From Planctomycetota bacterium (lineage in GTDB: Bacteria; Planctomycetota; Phycisphaerae; Phycisphaerales; SM1A02), in the NCBI GenBank assembly GCA_027618565.1, contig JAQCEQ010000003.1:46662-110661 (forward strand): DNA of 64,000 bases. The letters run 5' to 3'. Position numbers and translations under genes: made by a program. Positions 1 through 8,380 of the stretch are shown piece by piece. Under the pieces are notes generated by a model. The model saw only the letters and a program-made list of their open reading frames with translations. It had not been told where the DNA came from and made no database searches. Position 1 is the first letter of the stretch. Every line of letters begins with the position of its first letter.

Positions 1-426
1 CCCGTCCTCGGCGAACGCGTTCGCGACAAAGCAGTCGGGATCAAACCCCGCGCTGGCGACCTTCATGCGACCGGTGTCGGAGTAATTCCCCGTGAGCAAG
101 CCGATGGTGGCGTCGTCTCGCTCGTGAAGCACCCGGACCAGCTCCCGCATTCCTGGCATGGCGCGCGCGGGCTTCGTGGCCAGTTCCGCCGCCAGGGCAA
201 GGCTGTAGTGGCGACGGAACGCTGCGACCAGGGCGTCATCGTGCGCCTCGCCGGCCCGCTCACACGCCGCCTTGAGGATTCGGCTGTCCAGCTGCCCAGC
301 CAGGGTCATGCCCTCCAGCGACCACTTCCGCTGCGGCCGGGCCGCGGCTAATCCAGCCACGAACGCCCGAACGCCCACGCCATCCGTCCGGAGGAGCGTG
401 CCATCGATGTCAAAGAGCACCAGCAC
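1..426 (-). CDS. HAD-superfamily phosphatase (3' end outside window)
   Basis: The gene runs off the left edge, leaving the first 142 residues. The reading begins VLVLFDIDGTLL, which holds the HAD motif I DxDGT with nucleophile Asp6 and acid/base Asp8. Further on, IGLLTGN fits the motif II Ser/Thr strand, and between them lies a helical cap-like stretch as in the phosphoglycolate phosphatase-like group. The start is taken as the GTG at 426, ten bases after the sucC stop, because no upstream start is available in this frame before the protein core. Members hydrolyse small phosphate esters such as phosphoglycolate or nucleoside monophosphates in the cytoplasm, and the substrate cannot be read from this fragment. 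The position directly behind sucC suggests co-transcription. The family is secure; the specific function is unknown. Confidence 0.85.
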   Translation of the reverse strand, partial: MLVLFDIDGTLLRTDGVGVRAFVAGLAAARPQRKWSLEGMTLAGQLDSRILKAACERAGEAHDDALVAAFRRHYSLALAAELATKPARAMPGMRELVRVLHERDDATIGLLTGNYSDTGRMKVASAGFDPDCFVANAFAEDG

Positions 427-436
427 GGGCGACGGC

Positions 437-1633
437 CTAGGCGACCGCCCGGGTGATCCGCATGGCGGCGTCCGTCAGGTCAGTGGCGGATTGCATCATG
501 GGGATGCGGTCCCGCGCCGAGTCCAGGATCTTCCTGGCCTCGTCCACATTGGTGCCCTCCAGCCGGACCACGAGCGGCACGGAAAACCCGACCGTCTCTG
601 CGGCTCCGACGATGGCGCGCGCGATCCGGTCGCACTGCATGATTCCCCCAAAGATGTTCACCAGCACGCCCTTCACCTTGGGGTCGGACAGGATGATCCG
701 GAAAGCCTCGGCGACGGCATCCTCGCTGGCGCTTCCGCCGACATCCAGGAAGTTCGCGGGTGAGGCCCCGTGGAGCGATATGACGTCCATCGTGCTCATC
801 GCCAGCCCGGCACCGTTCACCAGGCAGCCAATGTTCCCGTCCAGCGCCACGTAGGAGAGCCCGTGCTGCGCCGCATGGAGCTCGGAGGCGTTTTCCTCGG
901 TGGGGTCGAACCAATCGGCGATCGCCTTCTGCCGGAAAAGCGCATTGTCGTCAAAGGTGCACTTGGCGTCCACCGCGATGATCCGGCCCTGGGGATGATC
1001 GGCACACGGCGGCGTGAGGACGAGCGGGTTGATCTCCAGCAACGATGCATCCACGCCACGGAACAGGTTGGAGAGCCGGACGATCAGGTCGACGGCCTGG
1101 TTGAGCGGCTTCCCATGCAGTCCCAACGCCATCGCGGTATCACGCGCCTGGAAAGGGGCCAATCCAGCCACGGGATGGAAGGGGACGCGCAGGATCGCCT
1201 GGGGACGCGTGGCCGCAACATGCTCAATCTCCACGCCTCCCTCCGCGCTGGCCATCAGCGTGTTGGTCCGACGGGCTCGATCGACCGTGATCGCGAGGTA
1301 GTACTCCTTCGCGATCTCCACGGCCTCCGCCACCAGCACGCGCTTGACCTCCAGGCCCTCGGGTGGGGTCTGCGGAGACACCATGCGATTGGACAGCATG
1401 AAGGTGGCGGCCGCGAATGCATCGTCCGCGGATCGGACCAGCTTCACGAAACCCGCCTTGCCGCGACCCCCGGCATGGACCTGGGCCTTCACGACCACCA
1501 GCCCGGCACCGGTGGCAAGGACGGCCTCGGCCGCCCGTCGAGCATCACTCGCGGTGGTCACCATGCGGCCCGGCGGAACGGGAATGCCCGCGTCGGCGAG
1601 CAACTGCCGGGCCTGGAATTCGTGGATCTTCAT
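437..1633 (-). CDS. sucC: Succinyl-CoA ligase (ADP-forming) subunit beta
   Basis: The 398-residue product matches the usual length of SucC. It starts MKIHEFQARQLLADAGIPVP, the family's N-terminus, and contains the ATP-grasp segment VVVKAQVHAGGRGKAG, then LLEINPLVLT, and the C-terminal CoA-ligase region with LVNGAGLAMSTMD and VNIFGGIMQCD. The enzyme joins or splits succinyl-CoA with substrate-level ADP phosphorylation in the TCA cycle and needs the alpha subunit SucD. sucD is not next to it: the next gene downstream is a HAD phosphatase. The ATG at 1633 is 13 bases beyond the DedA gene's stop, so the two are probably co-transcribed. I see no clear Shine-Dalgarno sequence. Confidence 0.95.
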   Translation of the reverse strand: MKIHEFQARQLLADAGIPVPPGRMVTTASDARRAAEAVLATGAGLVVVKAQVHAGGRGKAGFVKLVRSADDAFAAATFMLSNRMVSPQTPPEGLEVKRVLVAEAVEIAKEYYLAITVDRARRTNTLMASAEGGVEIEHVAATRPQAILRVPFHPVAGLAPFQARDTAMALGLHGKPLNQAVDLIVRLSNLFRGVDASLLEINPLVLTPPCADHPQGRIIAVDAKCTFDDNALFRQKAIADWFDPTEENASELHAAQHGLSYVALDGNIGCLVNGAGLAMSTMDVISLHGASPANFLDVGGSASEDAVAEAFRIILSDPKVKGVLVNIFGGIMQCDRIARAIVGAAETVGFSVPLVVRLEGTNVDEARKILDSARDRIPMMQSATDLTDAAMRITRAVA

Positions 1634-1646
1634 GGGGGCGGGGATG

Positions 1647-2357
1647 CTACTTGGGGCTTGACGAATCGGAGCCGGCGCGGGCGCTCCGGCGGCTGGACCG
1701 CCACCACTCGATGACGATCGGAAGGACGCTGAGGACGATGATCGCAACGATGACCAGAGTGAAGTTGCGGCGCACCGCGGGAAGGCCGCCGAATAGGCGA
1801 CCCAGCAGCGTGAAGCTTCCCACCCACGCCGTCGTTCCAAGGGCGCTTGCAAGGAAGAATCGACTCCAGCGCATCTGACCCACGCCCGCCACGAACGGTG
1901 CGCAGGTGCGGACGATGGGCACGAACCGCGCCAGGATGATGGCCTTGCTCCCGTGCCTCTCGAAGAACGCGCGGGTCTTCTCGAGGTGGCGCTGGTTGAG
2001 GAGTGGAAGGCGCCCGGTGAACGCGGCGGGACCAATCCGTCGCCCGATGAACCAGTTCAGGTTGTCGCCCAGCACCGCCGCCAGCCAGAGGAGTGGCGCG
2101 GCCAGTTCCAGCCGCAGCCCGACACCTTCCGCGCTCAGCGCGCCGACGACGAAGAGCAGGCTGTCGCCGGGGAGGAAGGGCATGATGACGATGCCCGTCT
2201 CCACGAACACGATGCCAAAGAGCAGGGCGTAGATCGCCGGACCGTGGTCCCGGATCACCTCGCCCAGCAGACCCGGCAGATCGTTGAACAGCCTCAAGAA
2301 CTCATGGAATGCGCCGGTGTCGGCGGCCGCGAGGAAGTGGGGGAGGCACTCTGGCAC
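1647..2357 (-). CDS. DedA-family integral membrane protein
   Basis: A 236-residue polytopic protein of the DedA/SNARE-associated family. Diagnostic stretches are FVETGIVIMPFLPGDSLLF, with the E-x(5-8)-P-x-PGD signature, the following GALSAEG, and ARFVPIVRTCAPFVAG with the conserved Arg and Pro of the second re-entrant region. Hydrophobic spans lie near both ends of the core and at the C-terminus (FTLVIVAIIVLSVLPIVIEW). DedA proteins act in the inner membrane, and several relatives are reported to translocate undecaprenyl phosphate or phospholipids; the substrate of this one is inferred at best. The assigned start is a GTG at 2357 with no obvious ribosome-binding site, so the exact N-terminus is uncertain. 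It lies just upstream of sucC. Confidence 0.88.
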   Translation of the reverse strand: MPECLPHFLAAADTGAFHEFLRLFNDLPGLLGEVIRDHGPAIYALLFGIVFVETGIVIMPFLPGDSLLFVVGALSAEGVGLRLELAAPLLWLAAVLGDNLNWFIGRRIGPAAFTGRLPLLNQRHLEKTRAFFERHGSKAIILARFVPIVRTCAPFVAGVGQMRWSRFFLASALGTTAWVGSFTLLGRLFGGLPAVRRNFTLVIVAIIVLSVLPIVIEWWRSSRRSARAGSDSSSPK

Positions 2358-2383
2358 GGGTGTGGCAGGGGCGGAGAGGCGAG

Positions 2384-2474
2384 CGGACAGGGCGGGATTC
2401 GAACCCGCGATAGGGGGGATACCCCCTATGCCGGTTTAGCAAACCGGTGATTTCAACCGCTCATCCACCTGTCC
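2384..2474 (-). tRNA. tRNA-Ser (anticodon GCU)
   Basis: On the minus strand the 91-nt sequence has a 7-bp acceptor stem (GGACAGG with CCTGTCC), discriminator G, a T arm with GGTTCGAATCC, and an anticodon stem CCGG/CCGG around TTTGCTAAA, so the anticodon is GCU (bases 2438-2440). The long variable arm (TAGGGGG-TATC-CCCCCTA) is the class II hallmark of serine tRNAs. It reads AGC and AGU codons. The 3' CCA is not encoded. It stands alone between the DedA gene and the ASPIC-type gene. Confidence 0.96.
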
Positions 2475-2523
2475 GATGGAGTCAAGAGGTCGAATCCTAG
2501 CAACTGTCCTCGCGCTGAAGACT

Positions 2524-4437
2524 TCAGCCGTCCCAGTCGGAAAGCACGGCTGCGAGTTCCTGGCCGCCGACGGTGGTGCTGGTCCCCAGCGCAATCATCG
2601 GGTTGGCCAGCCCCCAGTTGGCCAACACCGCTGCCAGGTCTGCAGCATCGACCGAACCGGAGCGATCAAAGTCGGCAATGCTCAGCGACCGTCGCGCCCG
2701 ATACGCCGCGGCGTCGTCGGAGTCGACCACTCCGTCGCCGTCAAAGTCAAACATCTCGCAGCCGGCATACATCCCCGAGCCAAGGCAATCGGCAAGCGCC
2801 GGATCATCGTCGGAATCGACCTCAAAGTCACCGTCAGCGTCCCCAAGTCGTGACAGCGGATACACGCGCCACCGGCCTTCGGGCAAGCGCTCCAGCGTCC
2901 GCACTGCGCTCCCCCAAGGCCATCGGACGACCAGGGCGTCCGTCTCCATCGCCCCATCCAGCCCGAAGTGGAGCGGCAACTCGTTCTGGCCAAGGTAGCC
3001 GTGGCCTCCCGCCATGACCTGTGCGATGCGGGTGGATCCGCCGACGGAGAGGTCCACCAGCGCTCCAATCGCCTGCGTGTTCGGCCACTCTCCCACGATC
3101 TCCAGCGTGACGCTGGACCGCTCCTCCCCCTCATGGTTCACGAGCAGGCGCAGCGTGGTGGACAGCTCGGCGGAAACCAGGTCGATGTCACCGTCCAGGT
3201 CCAGGTCGGCGGCAGCACTGCAATACGAGGGCTTGTTGGGGCCGCCAAAGGCAGCGTCGCTGGTGACATCGGTGAAGTGCCGGGTGCCATCATTGCGGTA
3301 GAGCCGATTGGGGTGCAGCTGGTTGTTGACCGCCAGATCCGTCCACCCATCGTTGTCAAAGTCAGCGGCGATGGTGCTCCAGGCGGTGATGTTGGTGCCG
3401 ACGGGCAGCAGTCTCCACGACTCACTCTCCTCGAGGTACGCCCACTCTGACGATGCGATGAAGAGCGGGTTCACTGGCCCGAGTGGCTGGTCCACCGCAT
3501 TGAGGTTGGCCACGAAGAGGTCGATGATGCCGTTGCGGTCAAAGTCGCCTGGCGCAAGCCCCATCGAGTAGAGCGCTTGTCCGAGGCCGCAGGTGTCGGT
3601 CACTTCGGCGAGGGCGACCCCAGTGTTGGTCCAGGCCTGGTTGCCCTGGTAGTGCGGTGGGATGATCCCTCGATCATTGGAGAGGACGAGGTCGGGACGC
3701 GTATCGCGGTCCACATCGAGGAAGCACCCAAGGAACGAGTACGCGGGATCTCCCACACCCATCGCCGCGCCAGATTCCACCAAGAACCCACGCTGGTTCA
3801 GGTAGAGATGCGAACGCGCGTCCAGCGTGCCCGCGATGCCACCGGCGTACCGCGCGATGAAGAGGTCGGGCCAGCCATCTCCGTTCACATCTGACCACGA
3901 TGCACATCGCGCCGGTCCATCCGTCTCCAGGCCAGTGCCGCCAGTGACATCCTCAAAGACGAATGGCGCGGTCTATCGGAAGAGCCTGCTGGGAGAGCCC
4001 CACATCGTGCAGAGCAGGTCGGGATCGCCATCGGCATCGAAATCAGCGAAGGAGAGCGACGATATCCCGGGGAGTTCCGGGAGCCCGCTCCCCGGTTCGC
4101 GATCGGCGAAGGTACCGGCCGTGTTTTCCCAGAGCCCCAATCGCCCCGTGGCGTGACCACCCGCCACCAAGTCCGGGTCACCGTCGCGGTCAAGGTCGCA
4201 CCAGGCCGCAGGGATCCCGTAAATGCCCGCAGTCTGTGGGTAGGAAAGCGTCGGGTAGCTCACGCCTCGAGACGCGGCCTCGTTGGTGAACGGCTCAAAG
4301 TCCGTCGCGGGCGGCCCGGCGGGCGCAGGCTCGGCTGGAGCAACCGCCGCCGTGAGGCAAGCAAGAACACCGAGCGCCAATCCAGTGTCTGCGCAGGACT
4401 CCCACCAGCCATGACGGAGTGACCGACCCACAACCAT
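2524..4437 (-). pseudogene. Secreted FG-GAP/ASPIC-UnbV protein with dockerin-like tail, interrupted by an in-frame TAG
   Basis: One frame holds two open stretches (3976-4437 and 2524-3972) separated only by TAG at 3973-3975. Without it the product is about 637 residues. Reading from ATG 4437 there is a signal peptide (hydrophobic TGLALGVLACLTAAVAPA), then repeated FG-GAP/VCBS calcium-loop motifs such as DLDRDGDPDLVAGG, DFDADGDPDLL, DVNGDGWPDLF and DFDNDGWTDLAVNN. These are followed by an ASPIC/UnbV domain (GGHGYLGQNELPLHFGL). The C-terminus has dockerin/EF-hand-like loops, FDFDGDGVVDSDDAAAYR and DFDRSGSVDAADLAAVLANWG. Homology continues smoothly across the stop (LFR, stop, TAPFVFEDVTG), so this looks like a C-to-T change of a CAG codon. 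It could be a recent pseudogene, a sequencing error or a readthrough site. The role is probably extracellular calcium-dependent adhesion or anchoring. A TTG start at 4467 is unlikely because it lies beside the upstream terminator. Confidence 0.72.
3973..3975 (-). other. In-frame amber codon interrupting the ASPIC/FG-GAP gene
   Basis: The codon reads TAG in the coding frame. Both flanking open stretches have the same phase, so it is a single nonsense codon and not a frameshift. The residues around it (LFR before, TAPFVFEDV after) fit the usual FG-GAP pattern LFRN/QTxxxxFxDVT, where the replaced residue is normally Asn or Gln. Confidence 0.85.
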
Positions 4438-4468
4438 TGACTGTAGCGGAGTCTTGCATCCACGCAAG

Positions 4469-4489
4469 AAAAACCCCCGTTTCCGGGGG
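4469..4489 (-). terminator. Rho-independent terminator after the subtilase gene
   Basis: On the minus strand the sequence reads CCCCCG-GAAA-CGGGGG followed by TTTTT: a perfect 6-bp GC stem with a stable tetraloop and a U tract. It lies about 70 bases beyond the subtilase stop and just ahead of the ASPIC-type gene, so the two are separate transcription units. Confidence 0.85.
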
Positions 4490-4562
4490 CTGGGCGAGCG
4501 ATGGCATGGTTGATCACGAGCCGACGTGAATCAAGGAACGGAACGTGCTCCGTTCGACAACA

Positions 4563-7500
4563 TTATTGGCCCACACAAGGGTCAATGGGAGCCTGCGGAT
4601 TGTTGACCTCGATGACCGCCATGTCCGTGACTTGCTGGAACTGCCCGAACATTCCGTAGCCACCAGAAATGAATCGGGCAGCGATGACGCCACCTGGGTA
4701 GTTGGGGTCGTTCATGCGAACATAGTCCGCCGGCACTCGATATGCCGGCATGCAGAAGTTGAGCGGATCCTCCGGGAAGTTCTGGTTCAGCTGCGCGAAT
4801 CCCCAGAAGTCGTAGCGACGCACTCGTGGATTGAAGGTGAAGGTAAACGCGTAGACAAAGCCACCGCTCACCCGGGCGTACAGCCTGGTGCGGAGGAAGT
4901 AGAGATCCGACGGTTTGGCTATGTTAAGCGCGCGAAGGACCTGCAGGTCCATGGCCCGGCTCGTGCTGGGGTAGAAGACGGCTGCCCCGCCGTAGCCCGC
5001 CGACGCAGACCCGCCGGAAACGCCAGTTGACTTGATCGTCAGGTAGTTGCCATCGACCTGCTTGAGGGAGTATGTGTTGCCGCTGAGCGTGGTGCCCACC
5101 AGCACCGTGGAAGTGCTGTCATTGCTCAGATCCAACCAGTCTCCCGTGCTCACATTTTCCGCGCATGTCTTGGCGCGTGGGAAGCCGCCGATGAGGGCCC
5201 GGACATCGCCATCGGGGTCGTCGTTGTCTCCGAGGTTGGGGTTCGGCGATATAAACGGAGGCGCCACCAGGCCAGCCTGTGGGAACTTGTTGATCGGCGT
5301 CTGGAACAGTTCCAGCCATGCGGATGCCGGAATGCCGACTCCGCCAAAGACAACCTTGGCGTGGGCCTGGATGCAGGCGATCAACCCGCCGATCTGGGCC
5401 GCCGCGGCGCTGGTTCCGGTGAATGTCGTGGTGTAGGTGCGAAGCTTGTTGGTCTCGTAGCAGTCTGGCACATAGCCGGACTCCGCGGTGATCGCGGAGT
5501 TATCGCCGAGGAACAGGTCTCCGTATCCACAGGTGGTGACTCCACGACCCCAGCCGCTGGTGGTCATGTTGTTGGTGGGTTCATCGGAGGCGTCATAGTT
5601 GCTCTCGCCGATGCGCCCGTAGATCAGCCCGACCTGCACGCCGCCCAGCAGGCCGAAGTCCGACCGCTGACCGGGCCAGCACGCGCCGGTGATCACGCAG
5701 CGGCTGGCATCGATGTCGACATCAGGATCCACGATCGCCGCAGCGACGGCGCTGGCACCGTTGCCGGCCGAGAGGACCCAGGTGATCCCACCGTCGGCCC
5801 CAAGGCTCAGGAGTGTCGCCGTGAGGTCCAGCTCGCCATTCAGGCCCGTGTTGAGCGGCTGGCGATCGGCACCGCCCTTGTTGATGGGGACAATGCAGAC
5901 GTTGGAAGGATCCGACCCGACCTCGGGTTCGGTCAACTCTGCAACGGCTCCCATGAGGGCGCCATTGAGGCGATCACCCGACGGCAGTCCGGAGTCCGGA
6001 TCACCCGCCGTGACCGACGGGAAGAACCACTTCTGCGAGGCGTTGGTGCACAGGCCCGAGACGCCCTTGCCATCACGCTCGGCAAAGAGGACACCCAAGA
6101 CAGCGGTGCCGTGGTGCGGCCAGATGACACTGGGTGAGCCACCTACGACAGACACCAGTTCAGCCGGGTCACAGCCCGCCGGGAGGCCATTGGGCCAATT
6201 CGGGTAGTCGGACCGGTCGATGGTCAGGAACATGGGGATCCCCGCCTCCACGCGAATCACGCTTTTGCCATCGTCGTCCAAGAACTCTTCGTGGTTGACA
6301 TACGCGCCCTTGTCCACGACCGCCACCTTCACTCCGCGGGCGAAATACTTCGGCACGGCACCCGTGGCGGTGGAATCCTTGATGAAGGCATTGAGGGCCT
6401 CCATCTCCAGGCCACCGCCCTTGAAGGAGGTGACCGCCTGGAAGACCTCAAAGAGGGAGTTGTTGGCGGGCGGGAATGGGTCGGCACCGTACGCCGCGTG
6501 GGTTTCCGTGCCCCAGAGCGCCAACGGCAAGGAGCCAGCCTGCGCTTCAACGTCGACGAGGTCATTGTTGTTGTTCACGATCTCCACCGTGGTCGCAGCG
6601 GCCAACGGGAAATCCGTCACAGGCACTGGTGCACCGCCGTCTTCCAGGTTCAGCAACTCCCAGCCGTAGAAGGGCGAGAGATCAGCGCTCGGATCAAACT
6701 TGTCGCCGAGCGAAATGTTGCCGCCCGCCGGGAAGTTTGCGGCAACCCCGGGCAGGCTTCCCGGTGCGACTGGCGCCGTCTGCACTGGGAATTCCGCTGG
6801 AGGACCATCATCGCCGGAACCGTCGGGAAGCTGGGGGTTCCCGCCGGGGGTCACGGGGCTGGGATTGTCAGCCAGCGGCCACTGCGTGCGCGCGAAAGTC
6901 TCCAGGCAGGGAGAGAATGGCAATGCTCCCGGCACGCCACCGATCGGCTGCGATACCGCCATGGCCAGCGCCGCACAGTTCTCGTCCCAGGTAATGGTGC
7001 AGCAGAGGAAGTCCTGCGCGCACACGGCTGCGCAGCAATCACTCAGATTGGTCCCGGGCAGCGGGTGTGGAACGAACGAACTGGCGAGGACTTGGACTGA
7101 GTCGGCCCAGTAGGAGGTGCTGGAGTAGCCCAAATACACCATGCCACCGGGACTACCCACACCTGTACCAAGGTCGCAAGGACCGGTGTTCGGGTCCGGG
7201 GGCACGGACGCGAAGAAGGCCCAGACGTTTGGGTGGATCGGCGTGACATTCCCGGCAAAGGTCGTGCCCAGGCATGTATCCAGTTGGGCGGTCGCGTCCC
7301 CATTGGGGAAATAGGATGGCGTACAGAGCAACTCGGCGATCCCGACGCAGGACGCGTCCCAGGCCCCGCCCTCGTCGACGGTATCGGCGCAGGTGGGAAG
7401 AATCGCGCCAACGGTTGCGCAACAGCCTGCCCAAGCGGCCCCTGGCGCCCACATGTACTCCGTACAACTCTCAGGATCGTAGACCTTGGCGGGAATTCCA

Positions 7501-8231
7501 AAATCGCACCCCGTCTGCGTCAGCACATCGCACTGCACCCACTCCCAGGGTTGGAAGCCGCACGCCGGGTCGCCACATGCGGCGCAGTCCACCTGCGACT
7601 GCACCGTCCTCTCCTCGATCTCGATGGAAGTCACCTCCGGGAGCGAGCCGAGAAGCCGCGCAGCCGACACGAGCTGGGCGCCGGCCCCCTCGACATAGAA
7701 GTAGGTGTTGAAGTCCGGGTAGGTCTTGCCGCTGCGAGCCGCAATCCGGGCCGTGACCGCCGAAATCAGATCCGGAGACTGGTCCAGGGCGGGACGCACC
7801 CTCAGGCCAAGCGCGCCGACGATGTTGTTGAATGCTTGCAGTCCCTCATCATTGCTGGACTCGACCCGTGCGGAGCCCGCGAGGGGTGCTCGGGGACTCC
7901 AGTCTTCGCGGAGTTTGATCAGGATTCGGCCGGTAGCAATGGATCGGCCTGTCCGAGAATCCACTGGCTCACGGAGTGCGCCCAGATTCTTCCGCGCGCT
8001 CATGAGCGTGTCCCAGCGCGTCATCTCGATGGTCGCTTGTGGCACCTCAGTGGGGGAGAGCCTGCTTCCGGCGCTGGGTTCACCAACGGATGATCCACGG
8101 CGATCGCCCATCGTTCGACCAGATTCCACATCCCCAGGCGCCCGCATGCCAGCAGCCGCCAAGGAAACGGCACTGGCCATCAGGAGAGTGATGGGCAGGT
8201 AGACAAGGCGCGGCGCGAGTCGCGATGACAT
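4563..8231 (-). CDS. Secreted subtilisin-like serine protease (S8) with Cys-rich module
   Basis: A 1222-residue exported protein. The ATG at 8231 has GGAG about ten bases upstream and begins a signal peptide (LVYLPITLLMASAVSLAAA). The S8 catalytic residues are visible as Asp640 (VAVVDKGAYVNHEE), His707 (WPHHGTAVLGVLFA) and Ser941 (FTGTSAAAAQIGGLIA), so the protease domain occupies roughly residues 625-975. Before it, residues about 215-430 are rich in cysteine. They include CCAAVCAQDFLCCTITWDEN (from about residue 399), the same module repeated 17 times in the protein at 55417-59448. A further roughly 250 residues after the protease domain have no family I recognise. The enzyme probably acts outside the cytoplasm; its substrate is unknown. 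A sigma70-like promoter lies about 65-90 bases upstream and a terminator follows, so it is likely monocistronic. The family call is firm; the large non-catalytic regions are unusual. Confidence 0.9.
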   Translation of the reverse strand: MSSRLAPRLVYLPITLLMASAVSLAAAGMRAPGDVESGRTMGDRRGSSVGEPSAGSRLSPTEVPQATIEMTRWDTLMSARKNLGALREPVDSRTGRSIATGRILIKLREDWSPRAPLAGSARVESSNDEGLQAFNNIVGALGLRVRPALDQSPDLISAVTARIAARSGKTYPDFNTYFYVEGAGAQLVSAARLLGSLPEVTSIEIEERTVQSQVDCAACGDPACGFQPWEWVQCDVLTQTGCDFGIPAKVYDPESCTEYMWAPGAAWAGCCATVGAILPTCADTVDEGGAWDASCVGIAELLCTPSYFPNGDATAQLDTCLGTTFAGNVTPIHPNVWAFFASVPPDPNTGPCDLGTGVGSPGGMVYLGYSSTSYWADSVQVLASSFVPHPLPGTNLSDCCAAVCAQDFLCCTITWDENCAALAMAVSQPIGGVPGALPFSPCLETFARTQWPLADNPSPVTPGGNPQLPDGSGDDGPPAEFPVQTAPVAPGSLPGVAANFPAGGNISLGDKFDPSADLSPFYGWELLNLEDGGAPVPVTDFPLAAATTVEIVNNNNDLVDVEAQAGSLPLALWGTETHAAYGADPFPPANNSLFEVFQAVTSFKGGGLEMEALNAFIKDSTATGAVPKYFARGVKVAVVDKGAYVNHEEFLDDDGKSVIRVEAGIPMFLTIDRSDYPNWPNGLPAGCDPAELVSVVGGSPSVIWPHHGTAVLGVLFAERDGKGVSGLCTNASQKWFFPSVTAGDPDSGLPSGDRLNGALMGAVAELTEPEVGSDPSNVCIVPINKGGADRQPLNTGLNGELDLTATLLSLGADGGITWVLSAGNGASAVAAAIVDPDVDIDASRCVITGACWPGQRSDFGLLGGVQVGLIYGRIGESNYDASDEPTNNMTTSGWGRGVTTCGYGDLFLGDNSAITAESGYVPDCYETNKLRTYTTTFTGTSAAAAQIGGLIACIQAHAKVVFGGVGIPASAWLELFQTPINKFPQAGLVAPPFISPNPNLGDNDDPDGDVRALIGGFPRAKTCAENVSTGDWLDLSNDSTSTVLVGTTLSGNTYSLKQVDGNYLTIKSTGVSGGSASAGYGGAAVFYPSTSRAMDLQVLRALNIAKPSDLYFLRTRLYARVSGGFVYAFTFTFNPRVRRYDFWGFAQLNQNFPEDPLNFCMPAYRVPADYVRMNDPNYPGGVIAARFISGGYGMFGQFQQVTDMAVIEVNNPQAPIDPCVGQ
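6957..7037 (-). other. Cys-rich CC-x3-C-WD module inside the subtilase
   Basis: This segment encodes CCAAVCAQDFLCCTITWDEN followed by CAALAM. It matches the consensus CC-xx-VC-xx-D-xx-CC-xxx-WD-xx-C-xx-A of the 17-copy array at 56548-59445. A more divergent copy precedes it at about 7290-7400, with GCCATVGAILPTCADTVDEG and then GAWDASCVGIAELLC. Confidence 0.8.
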
Positions 8232-8294
8232 GGAACAATTCTCCGTTGCAACAACGATCAAAGGGATCGCAGCCAAATCCGCGACCCCGCGCTA

Positions 8295-8322
8295 AGTTTA
8301 TCACCCACTCCCGGCTTGCCAA
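8295..8322 (-). promoter_or_regulatory. Candidate sigma70-type promoter for the subtilase gene
   Basis: On the minus strand TTGGCA (8317-8322) and TAAACT (8295-8300) are separated by 16 bases, close to the -35 and -10 consensus. This lies in the only AT-richer stretch between purD and the subtilase gene. The expected transcript start is near 8288, giving a leader of about 55-60 bases before ATG 8231. It is a motif match only. Confidence 0.5.
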
Positions 8323-8380
8323 GCCCCGTCGGTCTAAATAGTTTGTCCGACGCGTGCGCAGCCCGGTGGGGGGAGCCCCC

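Noticed and set aside
3888..3975. A frameshift explanation for the broken ASPIC/FG-GAP gene
   Set aside because: The frame before and after is identical, and only one nonsense codon separates the parts.
4437..4467. TTG 4467 as start, and a TTGCGT-16-TACAGT promoter just upstream of ATG 4437
   Set aside because: TTG 4467 lies within the flank of the preceding terminator. The promoter match would start the transcript inside the gene, so it would need a leaderless message from a later codon; too weak to list.
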